From contig NC_058519.1 in NCBI RefSeq assembly GCF_904849725.1, positions 185,555,703 to 185,619,702 of the forward strand: 64,000 nt of DNA, read 5' to 3'. Shown one piece after another: positions 23,102-35,072 of this stretch (position 1 is its first letter; each line of letters opens with the position of its first letter). The position numbers were made by a program, and so were the translations under genes. The notes below the pieces were generated by a model that was not told where the DNA came from, did no database searches, and saw only the letters and a list, made by a program, of their open reading frames with translations. This DNA comes from Hordeum vulgare subsp. vulgare (lineage: Eukaryota; Streptophyta; Magnoliopsida; Poales; Poaceae).

Positions 23102-23836
23102 ATGCCCATGGTGCCACATTGGTCATGAAGAACTCATATACTTATTGCAAAGTTTTATTAGTATTATCACAAATCAAAATGCTACTCCCATGCCCCGAGG
23201 GAGAGGTTTGGTAGGAATTAACCATTGTGCGACTCCGACTCAAAACAACACAAGGTTTTCAACAAGGAATAGAAATGCTCACACATCATCACCATGCCTT
23301 TTTAATATTTTAGATGTACAAGAAATTTAACATCCCTTAATATCGACACCTATCTAAATTAATAATAATGCACTCACACCTTTTTTGTATCACCACATCA
23401 ATATCTAACCCACAATTTCTCTATATGCGCTACATGATGGTTTTTATCATCATTCATTGGATACTCATTATTTTTGATCTAGTATTATGACCCATGCAAA
23501 TTACCGTCACTATTGTTCCATCTCTCAAACAAATATAAGTGCATAACGAGAGCATAATATTTCTAGAAAATCTACATGCCACCATTCTCAAAAAGATATA
23601 AGTGAAGTACTCGAGCCACTGCTAAGCTCAAAAGATATAAGTGAAGCACACAGGGTATTCTAACAAATTATGATGATGTCATGTCTCTCTCAAATAGGTG
23701 TGTCCATAAAACATTGTTTGTGTTATACTTAAAGTAAAATCAAACAAAATCAAATGATGCTCCAAGCAAAACTCATATCATGTGACGAATAAAAATATAG
23801 CTCCAAGTAACATACCGATGGATTGAGACGAAAAGA

Positions 23837-23920
23837 GGGGATGCCTTCCGAGGCATCCCCAAGCTTAGACGGTTGAGTATTGCTATAATATTACCTTGGG
23901 GTGCCTTGGGCATCCCCAAA
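23837..23920 (-). other. PPT-like hairpins in E1
   Basis: GGGGATGCCT (23837-23846) and AGGCATCCCC (23851-23860) form a perfect 10-bp stem. On the minus strand it is preceded by CTAAGCTT, so the strand reads AAGCTTGGGGATGCCT. A second diverged copy follows at about 23896-23920 (TTGGGGTGCC ... GGCATCCCCAA). Confidence 0.6.
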
Positions 23921-24518
23921 CTTAGGTTTTTGCTCCTCCTCAATCCTTTGTCCATCGGGACAATACCCAAAACTTGAAAACTTCAATCACATAAAACTCA
24001 ACAAAATTTCATGAGCTCCGTTAGTATAAGCAACATATCAAGTACTTTCAGATGATGTTACATATTGATTTTATCTTATTTTAGCATAGGATACTATATA
24101 TTAACTCCTCCAAGTATTATACCCCACCCGATACAATCCATAGCATCGTCCAAACAAGCAAACTACACATGCAAAAATAGAATTTGACTAAAATACAACA
24201 ATTTGTAGTAATCTTTACTAAACCTATACTTATGTAACTCTAATAATTCTAAAACATTGGTATGGCTTGAGTAAATTTTAGATAAATACTGCATATAACA
24301 TTCATCTTAAAAATACATACGAGTAAAATCATAGAAATTTTGCACTCGACGTCAAAGTTTCTGTTTTGGCACCGTATCAATTCTACTCATCATGCAAATC
24401 ATCCCAAAGGCTTTACTTGGAACAAACACTAATGAACCCACAAAAACAATCATTATAAAGCCAATAATCATGTTATCACACACTAACAGAAACAAAAACC
24501 AAAAAAGTAAAGATAAAT

Positions 24519-24540
24519 ATTGGGTTGCCTCCCAACAAGC
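24519..24540 (-). other. Post-gag hairpin (E1 copy)
   Basis: On the minus strand GCTTGTTGGGAGGCAACCCA lies about 40 bp after the gag-like stop at 24580. It is nearly identical to the NA-1 copy although the two elements have different gag proteins. Confidence 0.55.
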
Positions 24541-24579
24541 ACTATTGTTTTACGCCCAAGCTAGGCATATGGTATAATT

Positions 24580-25486
24580 TCAAGTGTTGTCATCTTTGCA
24601 AGAATGACCAATCATGCTATAATCATATTCCACTCTTTCAGCAGCAAGCTTTCTCGTAGGTAAGAAAAAATAATTTAAGGGTCTAAATGGCACAACAGTA
24701 GGATCCGAAAGGTCTACTTTGGGAGGAACATGAGGCTCTTCCTCGGGTTTTTCATAAGTGATAGTTAGTTCCTCATTGTATAAATTCCTATGAAGGTATT
24801 TCCTTAATTTTGTTTGAAGATCATAGTCCAATCGGAGTTTTGGTATAGAAAATTGATCATTGTGTTCAGAAATCTTATTAACTAGGACATTAAGCGGTAC
24901 CCTCTTTCTAAGGTTCTCATCATAAGAAATATAGTCCGTAGATGTTAGTTTTCTTATTTCTTCCAACTCATAAAGAATTCCCTCTATGGGTGGACTAATA
25001 CCGTTAACCCTATAATGAGAAAATATATCCCTAGCTTCTAGTATGATATTATTAATTCTTGACAAAGGAATATAGTAGTTAGACGTTTAGTGGAAGCTTC
25101 ATGGATATTAGAGAATTCTAGGAACAACCATTGTACGAAAGGATGCATGTGCACAAATTGTCTTTCCAATTGTGCTATAATCAAAGAAATTGCATCTGCA
25201 TAACTTGCGGTTCTAGCAAAAATAGAACCTTCTATCAAAGGTAATGATCCCGTACAAGTTCAAAATCTTGGATCACACTCATTCCGATAATATTACCACT
25301 TCCTATACGGAATGTGTTAGTTTGCATAATAGGTTCAAACTTAGGAGGATCATCATTTGCAAGATTATCAAGTTTTCCATTAGAAACTTCATCAAAATTT
25401 ATTTTAGCATTCATTGCAAGGTGAAGTTGGCAAATCAAGGGTTTCCGCACTAGAGGCGGAAGCACTACTAACTTTAAACTCAGACA
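24580..25486 (-). pseudogene. E1 gag-like ORF, frameshifted
   Basis: The best open part is 25065-24580 (161 residues). It has an acidic/leucine-rich segment (GILYELEEIRKLTSTDYISY), a basic segment (YDLQTKLRKYLHRNLYNEEL) and a proline-rich acidic stretch (YEKPEEEPHVPPKVDLSDP). Upstream pieces in other frames (25238-25038 and 25507-25235) extend it to the N-terminus seen at 2213-2070. The protein is unrelated by eye to NA-1 gag. A homologue lies at 61665-62003. I infer a gag-like role from position only; no known domain is recognised. Confidence 0.5.
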
Positions 25487-25699
25487 TGATAACAACTTTT
25501 CAAACAAACTAGAAAGCGAAGATGCGATCTAGTTACAAGCTAAGCAAGCAAATATGAATATTTTTGTATTTTAAATTTTTTTATAAGACAAACTAAATAT
25601 ACAAGCAAATAAAAAGAGGAACAAGTGAATGAAATTTTGTGTGGAGTTACTTGGTAGTTGGTGTTGATATTCCTAGGCAACAACACCGGAAAGCCTTCC

Positions 25700-26664
25700 T
25701 GATACTCGTGATTTGCGTCGGGTTTTTCGTGAAGAGAAAGGGTTATCACAGCACAAAGTGGGTAAGTATTTCCTTGAGTTACGAAACCAAGGTTTATTGA
25801 ACCAATAGTAATATCCACCACAACCATCTTCAGCGGCTGAACACAAAACAACAAACAACTTGCACCCAACGCGAGCAAGAGGGTTGTCAATCCTCTTGTC
25901 TTGTTATTTGTAAGCAAGTGAGTTGTGTAGATAATTGTACACAACAAGATAAAATAAAAACTAGTAAATGGCAGAAAGGTAATGAATGTTTTATAAATAT
26001 GTTGTGAATAGATCCGGGGGGCATAGCTTGCCCTAATGGTATCTCGCATGGAAAAATAGCATACGGTGGGTAAGCAAATTACTGTTGGGCAATTGAAGGA
26101 AAAGCAGATAGTTATGCAATATTCATGACAATGACCATGTGTATATAGCCATCACGTCCATAAACAAATAGGCAGACTCCTTCCCGCACCGATTACAACT
26201 ACTTCACTTCAAGAGCGCTTCTATGTTTGCCTCTCTATGTATTAAGTTCATGACGAACGAAGTAATGCATGGAGTAAGATGACATGATGTAGACCAAGTA
26301 AACCCAAGCAATATGAATAAACCCCATCGTTTTATCCTTAGTATTAGCAACACAAAGACGCATATTGTCCCCTTCTGTCACTGGGACATAGAAATTCACC
26401 AGGTTGAACCTACCAGAATGCACCTCTCTCATCGAAGAAATATCGGTCTAGTTGGCCAAACTATTTTGGTAGATCGGAGAGAATTACGAAGCTATCATAA
26501 TCATGCACATAAGAATCATATAAGTATTCAGGGGATACACAAATATTTATCAGGAATAATCTGAACATAAACCCACAATTCATCGAATCCCAACAAACGC
26601 ACCACACAAAAAGATTCCATCATATGGATCAAAGCAAAGATGTGATGATCATTGTATTGAAGAT

Positions 26665-26707
<43 letters not shown>

Positions 26708-27248
26708 CCATCTAGGTACTAATTATGGACCCATAGGCATGTGGTGAAATACTCAAACATCACCGTGAGGGCTACAAGGTTGATGAAGATGCCCTTCGGA
26801 TCGATCCAGCCTCCAACGGGTTGCCCGAACGAAGCTCGAGATGGCGTCCCGTCGGAACAGAGACTTGTGGCAGCGTAAACAGTGTTTCGAGACTCACCCT
26901 GGTGTTTTTAGGGTAGATGAGAATTTATAAGACAAAGAATAGAGTCGGGAGTGCCACGAGGGAGGCACAATCTATCAGGGCGCCCCCCCCCCCACCCACC
27001 CCAGGCTGCGCCGTGTTGGTCCAGAAAAGATCACCAAAAAGTATCACGGCAATTGGACTTTGTTTGGTATGGAGAACCTGAAAAGTGAAAAACCAGCAGA
27101 AAAACAGCAACTGGCACTCGGCACTGGGTCAATAGGTTATTGCTCAAAAATAATATAAAATGGTAAATGCATACCCCAAAAGTATTCTAGAATGATAATA
27201 TATTAGCATGGAACAATAAAAAATTATAGATAAGTTGGAGACGTATTA
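25700..27248 (-). repeat. LTR B2 of element E (shared by E1 and E2)
   Basis: The 1,549-bp LTR reads from 27248 (TAATACGTCTCC) to 25700 (...CGAGTATCA) on the minus strand. The low side continues into the E1 primer site and gag; the high side is directly preceded by the polypurine tract AAAGCTTGGGGATGCT of another internal copy (E2). There is no host DNA or target duplication on either side. It contains no later large insertion and so preserves the unfilled targets of the Angela, Cassandra and NA-1 insertions present in B1. Confidence 0.8.
26668..26704. repeat. (AG)18 microsatellite in LTR B2
   Basis: An uninterrupted AG run of about 37 bp lies inside the LTR. The paralogous place in B1 (about 5212-5222) has only a short GAGAGAGA, so the run expanded in B2 after the LTRs diverged. 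Confidence 0.9.
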
Positions 27249-28430
27249 AGCATCCCCAAGCTTTATTCCTGCTCGTCCTCGAGTAGGTAAATGATAAAAA
27301 TAGAATTTTTGATGTGACATGCTATCCATGATGTAACCTTATGCATGTATTCTCATTGAGAAACATGAATAAACAAAAATTAACATAGCAATACTTATAG
27401 TATAAGAAGCAAATCATTAATCTTTCAAAGTACGTGATCCTCGAAGATTCTTTTAACCCCCCCCCCCAACATCCATCTTTATTATATTAGCAAGGCATGG
27501 CTCCATATTCACCACATTAATACAAATGTCAACCACCGCAGTGTTCAAGTCAGGCAATTGGATTATACTTTTTCAATATGCATCAACTTTTTATTCTTCA
27601 CACAATACATGATCGTGAACCATTGGACATAGCGTAAAGGTTGAATAGAATATGGTGGTAGGTCTCAAAGGGGTAAATGTTGAGAAGATTTTCTCACATC
27701 AACTAGGCGTACCAACAAGCTATGGAGATTCCCGTCGATAGATATTGATGCGTGGAGTAGAGATTGCCATGTAAATGATGCACAAGATCTATAAGTGTAT
27801 CAAAGCTCCACTGAAGCTAAGTGGGGTGTGCATCCAGCTTGCTTGCTCATGAAGACCTCGGGCATTTGTAGAAGCCCGTCATCGGAATATACAAGCCAAG
27901 TTTATAAAAAGTGATTCCCACTAGCATATGAATGATATAACATGAGACTCTCTATATGAAGAACAAGGTGCCACTTTGAGGCACAAGTATGGTAAAGGAT
28001 AGTACAAAGTCCCTTCTCTATTTTTCTCTCATTCATTTTTTTATTTTTTCTATTATTGCGGGCTCATTTGACCTCCCCCATTTTTATTTCCTCACTGGGA
28101 CAATGCTTTAATAATGATGATCATCACACTTTTATTTACTTACAACTCAATATGAAAACTGCTAGGACGATATGACTCTGAATGAATCCCTCTCGCAGTG
28201 CACTAGGATGTGCAAAGATCTAGCGTGACATGTATGAAAAATATGATGAACGGTGGTTTTCTACAAATATTATGTCACCTCTATATGACCATGCAAAGCA
28301 TTATGATGATGAACCAACTAGTCATGTGAAGTTATGATGGCATTAGCATGGCAATATATCTCGGAATCGCTATGGAAATGCCATCATAGGTAGATATGGT
28401 GGTTGTTTTGAGGAGGATATAAAAAGGTTT
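27249..28430 (-). mobile_element. Element E2, 3' internal part
   Basis: This aligns block by block with 12806-13970 of E1 and ends at the C1 insertion, continuing at 60672. It is non-coding. The polypurine tract lies next to LTR B2 at 27249-27265. Confidence 0.7.
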
Positions 28431-31400
28431 TGAAAGCACAATTGCTCCCTAATGGTTTTGGTAATTAATCACAACATATGCATCATTGGACTAATGAGTT
28501 TATTCAAGTATATTTCACAAAATTTCAAAGATGCTTTGGCTATAGGATTGTGTAAAGATGACCCTTTGATGCAAGGAAGGAAAAGGATTGGCTCAAGCTT
28601 TAAGCAAGAATACTCTACATTTTATATTTGTGAGAAATCACTTTGAGTCCATAGGAAAGCCAATACTATTAAAAGGGGGTGAGGTATTATGATGAATTGG
28701 ATGCTCAAGTGCTTATTGGTAGCCACCAAAAATACTCAACCATTCTCCCACAAAATATCTCTGTCCAAACCCATACCAGCAAAATTGGTGCCACCAAGAA
28801 TTTCCACTCGGCCCTAGCGATTTTAGACTTGACAAAACCTATACCAAACCCTACCATCTCGGTACCACTAACATTCCTATTGGTGCCACCGAGATTCAGT
28901 GACCAACTTTCTGTTCAGAAGATTTCAATAATCAGAATTTTTTGGGTTTGAAACCTGTCTCAACGAGATTTCGAAACTGGTCTAGGTCATCATATCGGTA
29001 CCACCAAGATTCATATATTGGTCTCACCGAGAATTCAGGAGTTGCCACATTTAGTGCAACTTGGTACCACCGAGATTCTTTTCAGTGTCACCGAGTTGGG
29101 CAATAATGTTGTAACGGTTGGATTTTAGGGGATGCCTAAATATAACCATCCACCTACCTCTCCTTCGTAGAGGAAGCACTGAGAACAGACTTACACTTGC
29201 CAGATCCATTTTTCTGAGAGAGAGCCACCTACTCACGTGTTGAGATCAAGAGATTCCATTCCAATCATTTGAACATTGATTTCTAGCCTCACCAAGTTGC
29301 TTTCCACAAGATCCATCTCTCCTACCCATGCAAAATTTGTGACAGAGTGATTGAGTGTTTAGGAGACTATCTTTTGAATCACAAGAGCAAGGAGTTCATC
29401 GTTTTACCACATCCATTACCTTTTGGAGGGTGGTGCCTCCTAGATTGGTTAGGTGTTGCTTGGAAGCCTCCTACTTCGTGTTGCAGATCTACCGTGAGTG
29501 AGGCTAGTCCTGTGTGGACGGAAGCCATGGTGGAATAGACAAGGCCGCTTGTTCGTGGACCCCTGGTAGGTGGAACCCTCCGTGGACTCTCCCAGTTGTT
29601 ACCTGATACGTCTCAAACGTATCTATAATATTTGATGGTTTCATGATGTTATCTTGTCAACTTTGGATGTTTTGTATACCTTTTATATCTTTTTTGGGAC
29701 TAACTTATTAATTCAATGCCAAGTGTCAGTTCCTGTTTTTTCTGTGTTTTTGACTCTTTTCAGATCTGATTTTGGAACGGAGTCCAAATGGAATAAAATC
29801 TCAAAAATAAATTTTTCCAGAACGGAAGAAGATCGGAGGACTTGAGGGCCAAGGCAGGGGGCCACAGGGAGCCCACATTCCCTGTTGCCACGGCCAGGGG
29901 GCCCGCGGCAATCAAGCTTGTGGCCTCCCTAGCGCTCCCCTGCCCTAGGTCTTTGGCCTATAAATTCCCTAAAATCGCAGAAAAAATCAGGGCATCCATG
30001 AAAACACTTTTCCGCCGTCGCAAGCTTCCATTTCCACGAGATCTCATCTGGAGACCCTTGCCGGTGCCCTACCGGAGGGGACTTTGGAGTTGGAGGGCTT
30101 CTACATCAACATCATCGCCTCTCCAATGACTCGTGAGTAGTCCAGTTCAGACCTACGGGTCTGTAGTTAGTAGCTAGATGGCTTCTTCTCTCTCTTGGAT
30201 CTTCAATACAAAGTTCTCCATGATCTTCATGGAGATCTATCTGATGTAATCCTCTTTGGCGGTGTGTTTGTCGAGATCCGATGAATTGTGGATTTGTGAT
30301 TAGATTATCTATGAATTATATTTGAGTCTTTGCTGATTTATTCTATGCATGATTTGATATCCATGTAAGTCTCTCCGAGTCTTGGGTTTTGTTTGGCCAA
30401 CTAGTTCTATGATTCTTGCAATGGAAGAAGTGCTTGGTTTTGGGTTCATACCATGCGCTGACCTTTCCCAGTGACATAAGGGGCAGCAAGGCACGCATCA
30501 TGTTGTTGCCATCAAGGGTAACAAGATGGGCTTTCATCAGAGATTGTCCATCTACATCATGTAATCTTGCTTAAGGCGTTACTCTGTTCCTTTGAACTTA
30601 ATACACTAGATGCATGCTGGATAGCGGTCGACGTGTGGAGTAATAGTAGTAGATGCAGAAAGTATCGGTCTACTTGTTTTGGACGTGATGCCTATAGATA
30701 TAATCATTGCCATAGATAACGTCACGACTTTGCCCGGTTCTATCAATTGGTCGACAGTAATTCGTTCACCCACCGTCTACTTGCTTTCATGAGAGAAGCC
30801 ACTAGTGAAAACTACGGCTCCCGGGTCTATTCACAACTATCGTCTCCACTTTCACTGTCACTTTTCTTTGTTTACTTTTTGCTTTCATTTCTCACTTTGC
30901 AAACAATCTATAAGGGATTGACAACCCCTTCATAGCGTTGGGTGCAAGCTCTTTGTGTTTGTGCAGGTACTTGTGACTTGACGCGATCCTCCCACTGGAT
31001 CGATACCTTGGTTCTCAAACTGAGGGAAATACTTACCGCCGCTGTGCTACATCACCCTTTCCTCTTCAAGGGAACACCAACGCAAGGCTCCAAGGCCGCA
31101 GGGAAATCCTTTGCATATTTGCCAAGGAAGTCCCTATAGGCATAGCCCGTAGCAGCAGGATTCCTCGCACCGTTGCCAGGGAAGGTCTGTTGTCGCAGTA
31201 GCAAAAGGATTTCTGGTGCCGTTGCCGGGAAAGGTCTGTTGTCGCAGTAGCATTACCCTCTGTGGGTTGAAGTATCCACTAACATGGGCGTACTATAGCG
31301 CCACCTATCGGAACCATGCCAAAAATCGCCATGTCAACCTTTGTGTTTGATCTCCCTACCTTACCCTCTATATTACAATTGCATGTCTTACTTTCCGCTG

Positions 31401-31545
31401 CTATACTCTTAGATATGCATGTGTAGGGTGTACTTCACTAGGATAATTGCTAAAACTGGCCCACAACTAAAATTCGGAAAATGCTAAGTTTCTATCTTGT
31501 CAAGTAGTCTAATCACCCCCCTCTAGACATACTTTCGATCCTACA
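28431..31545 (+). repeat. C1 5' LTR, split by a solo LTR
   Basis: After removing the solo LTR at 29604-31252 and its duplicated target, about 1,460 bp remain, against 1,515 bp for the 3' LTR. The two differ by an indel of several tens of bases near 29480 (the 3' copy has extra sequence at about 60207-60265). The U3 part carries repeated CTCGGT...ACCGAG palindromes before an A+T-rich TATA-like block near 29140. Confidence 0.8.
29604..31252 (+). mobile_element. Solo LTR of the NA-1-like Gypsy family, two captured PBS blocks
   Basis: A 1,649-bp LTR, TGATACGTCTCAAACGTATC ... CGCAGTAGCA, has a perfect TSD, TTACC (29599-29603 and 31253-31257). The unfilled site is in the C1 3' LTR at 60372-60376. 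Its end carries two tandem ~48-bp blocks (31157-31205 and 31206-31252), each with a primer-site-like CACCGTTGCC or GTGCCGTTGCCGGG plus GGTCTGTTGTCGCAGTAGCA. Confidence 0.9.
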
Positions 31546-31547
31546 AG

Positions 31548-31559
31548 TGGTATCAGAGC
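31548..31559 (+). other. Primer-binding site of C1 (tRNA-Met)
   Basis: TGGTATCAGAGC follows the LTR end by two bases. This is the standard primer site of plant Copia elements, complementary to initiator methionine tRNA. Confidence 0.9.
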
Positions 31560-31663
31560 TTTGGTCTCCATTGCATTGGTTTCACAACCTAGGAGAGTGT
31601 GGTGTCTAGTAAGGGAAATTATCACCCTTCGTTGGTACTAATTTCTCTAGTTGGAATCATAAG

Positions 31664-33370
31664 ATGAAAATGCATATTCTTGGTCATAATCTTGCCGTTT
31701 GGGTTGTTGATCGTGTTGGTGTGCAAGGTGATTTCTTTGGAGAAGGAAAAGAACCGGACCGTGATGTGACAGCGGATCAGGGGAAGATCTTGCAACACAA
31801 TGCCGAAGCATGTGATATCCTATTCAACTGCTTATGTCCCAAAGAATTCAACAAAATTAGTCGCCTTGAGAATGCAAAGGAAATTTGGGATACTTTGATT
31901 GATATGTACGAAGGTATTGATTCTGATACGGAAACTAAGTTTGATGTTCTTCATAGTCAGCTTGACAAGTTCAATATGAAGGATGGTGAAGGAGTGCTGA
32001 GATGTATTCTAGGCTAGATCTCATCACGAATGAGATTGTCGTCTTGGGGAGTGAAGAGATGACCGACATATTCATCATCAAGAAGATACTTAGAGACTTG
32101 GAAGGAATATACGACACCGTGTGCACATTGATCCAAATGATGCTAATCTACAAGGATCTCAAGCCAACTGGAGTCATTGGAAGGATTGTTGCTCATGAAA
32201 TGTCTCTCAAAGACAAAGGTGAACTGCACAAGAATTCAAGCAATGCCCCCGCTACTTCAAGTGACAACCTTGTTACCAATGAAGAGATCAGCCACATGTT
32301 CAGAAAATTCAACAAGTTCTACAATAGTAGAGGCAAAGAAAGAAGCTCAAGCTCAAGATATGATGAGAAGCGTACGTCGAGTCGTGAACGAAACTGCTAC
32401 AACTATGGAAAGCCAAGACGCTTTTCCATGAGTGCTCGGCTCCCCACAAACGAAGTGAAGAGTCACCTAGAAGACAAATCTCAAGAGATGTATCAGCTTG
32501 TAGAGAGAGAAGGAGTAGAGAGGATCATTATGAACGAAGACACTCCCATAAAGGCAAAGAATCAGAGAAGAAGGAAAAGTACACCAAGAGTAGTTCAACA
32601 AGAAGACATCAAGCTCATGTTGGTGAATGGGTTTCCGGCTCCGTATCTCACAACCAATCCGAGAGAAGTTTTCACTCCAAGTCTGACTACAGTCAATATG
32701 AAGGTGTTGCCGGCATTGCATTCATTTCCTCCAACTCCTATGACTTTTTTTGATTCACCAAATAAAGGGATTGGAAACTACTTCATGGAAAAAAGGCCCC
32801 AGGGTATCACACTCGAGTACTTTGATAGTGATGAGGTTGACTTGTTATGAGAAGATGACTTACTCTTTGATAGGACTAGTGATAACATTGAAAATGAACT
32901 TGAAAATAATCATGCTAGTCAAGAGAAATTGAATGATGATCATAAGAAAGAGATTGAATGACTAACTAAATAATTAAACACTCTTAAGTTAGCTCATGAA
33001 ACTACTCTAGAAGATCATAGATAGCTTGCAAGAACTCGTGAGAAGCTATGCTTTGAGAAGCTAAATTTAGAGAAAGGGCACGAGTTTCTAAAAGCAACCG
33101 ATGATGAACTTCTCAAGAACAATTCCTCTTATCTAGCCAAATGATTTCTCTTGTCTACTTTTGTTCCACAAGTTAAACCTAAGAACACTAGTAACAAAGG
33201 CAAGAAAGTTTCTTCATCTAGTAACAACAATGCTAAAGCTAGATCAAATGATGTTAATAGCACTCTTGATTCCACTAATGATTCTCTTAGCCAAGTTACA
33301 CTTGAGCAAGAAAACAATTTATTAAGGGATTACAGAGAGAGGTGTCTTCAAAAGTCTTGCCGGAAGTGAG
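31664..33370 (+). pseudogene. C1 gag-like ORF, decayed
   Basis: The first piece (31664-32017) has the Copia gag pattern, e.g. FNCLCPKEFNKISRLENAKEIWDTL and a following LHSQLDKFNMKDGE stretch. After a frame change it continues at 32002-32850. There the zinc-knuckle position reads CYNYGKPRRFS, with the second cysteine and the histidine lost. Downstream pieces (33151-33369) are coiled-coil and Ser/Asn-rich, ending with the gag-linked segment TLEQENNLLRDYRERCLQKS. Several stops lie between 32850 and 33150. The true start may be slightly upstream of 31664. Confidence 0.7.
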
Positions 33371-34818
33371 CAATTCGAAGAAATTGTGTGCAATCAAGGA
33401 GGACATCGGAAGAAGCAAGATGTTGGCTACTTTAATATCAACAGAGATGTTTGGGAAGAAGGTCCCTATCCCGTTCCCAACTTGAGTATAAGCATCTCCT
33501 AAACAATGTGAACACATTAATGCATTATGTAAAAGTGGTAACCCCACTTGTTCTTAATCGATGAGTATGACCTATGATGAAATATTCTTACTTGGCTCCT
33601 AAGTCAATATACTCATATATAGATGACTTTTTTATCGCCAATGTGCTTGATAGATGCTAGAATGTTTGTGCATGTTCAACTTATTTATTTGACATCTTAT
33701 TGTGTGAGCGTGTTGGTACACATATTTTGCTCATTCAAGGATATCCAATTGTTCTTATTTGACGTTTTATTTTATTTGGCCAATTGGATATACAAGAATG
33801 CGTAAGCACCCTTCACTGGCTATCTATGCTTTCTCGTCTCAAATTCTATTCATGCTTCATCACAAAATTTGAGCAAGCACTTTAGGGACACTCTGTGTGA
33901 GGAGCACTCGGAGATCTGTATCGACAAGGGCTGAATTCCAAAACCTCCCAAAGTGCATCTTGGTGTGACCAACCTCAAAATCTTGGTCCCATCGAAGCCT
34001 AGGGTTGATTAGGTTTTATCATCTCGGTGCAACCGAGTTTTGATTTTTGTCCTCACCGAGTTTCACTAACAACTAAGAGTTCTAGAACTCAGTGGCACTA
34101 AAAATCTCATCTCGGTGTCATCGACAGCAAGGGGATATATATATCCGCGGAACCCGACGGTTGGAAAATTACTTCAAACGTCGTGTAGCCGCACCCCTTT
34201 GCTGTTGCGCCCTCGTCCCCTGGACGTCTACTTGATTCTCCCGTGCGCCATCGCTAGGAGTCCTCGCTGCTGATGGATTCTTCACCCCGTTGCCATCGTA
34301 GCAAATCCATGCCAAGTTAGGGTATGGATTTGATTTCCTATTTGCGCTCCAAATCTGATTCTTTACGCAAATAGGTCCTCCCATTATCTATCCACTATTG
34401 CTACAAGTTCTATCCAGCAAAGAACTCCATTAGTCTAGCGAACAAAGAATATTTTAGGGTTAGCAGTCCGCGAGATTGATTCTCGGTGTCACCGAGTTGC
34501 AAAAATCGGTCTTCCCGATTTTGGTTCTACGGTTACTAAGAATGCTCTCGGTGGAACCGAGTTATCTTTTTTGGTTTCACCAAAAAGGGTGCCAAGTTTA
34601 TGTTAACGAGAACATATGTCTCGGTGGCTCCAAAATTTCTGACTCGGTGGAACCGAAATCCTATTTTGTTGAATGTGAAAACTAAATTTTTCAGAGTTTA
34701 GATTTGAGCAAAGTTTTGCCATTTTGTGAGGCTTATCCTTTTCAGCTCTTCTATATATTTTCACATGGTCTTCTTGTGTGCCAGTCTGTCAGTCTACATG
34801 TCTGCTTGGTCTTGCAAG
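33371..34818 (+). promoter_or_regulatory. C1 internal region with CGGT...ACCG palindromes and a TATA-like box
   Basis: There is no convincing coding frame. Palindromes of the type CTCGGTG-N-CACCGAG recur at about 33965-34115 and 34480-34660. An ATATATATAT block sits at about 34135-34144, and a CT/G+C-rich leader-like stretch follows to about 34300. The same palindromes occur in the C1 LTR promoter. A second, internal promoter for the downstream ORF is a reasonable inference, though the region could also be an old captured LTR fragment. Confidence 0.45.
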
Positions 34819-35072
34819 ATGTCGAGTTCACAGGGTAGTCAGAACAACTCCAGTGAGGCCAGTGCTGAGATGAACTCAGGCACTAGTCCAGAGAGGACAC
34901 CTTCTGACCCAGGTACTCCCAGCTCCTACTGCTTGCCCGAGGCAGCTACGAGGTCCAGGAAGAAGCTAAATTCTAATGAAGAAGATGCCGACTTCATCCC
35001 TGAAGAATCTGCTCCCCAGAAGCAGAAGGCAAAGACCACAGTCAGAAAGATTGAGAAAGGAGCATGCGAGAC

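Larger units (their letters stand above)
23107..25699 (-). mobile_element. Element E1, 5' internal region
   Basis: This is the continuation of E1 across the H insertion. On the minus strand it begins with a weak primer site (CCGGTGTTGTTGCC near 25690) and leader, then the gag-like ORF to 24580, the post-gag hairpin, a non-coding stretch with the GGGGATGCCT/AGGCATCCCC hairpin (23837-23860), and the join to 14104. Total E1 internal length without H is about 3.9 kb, comparable to NA-1. No polymerase is present. Confidence 0.7.
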
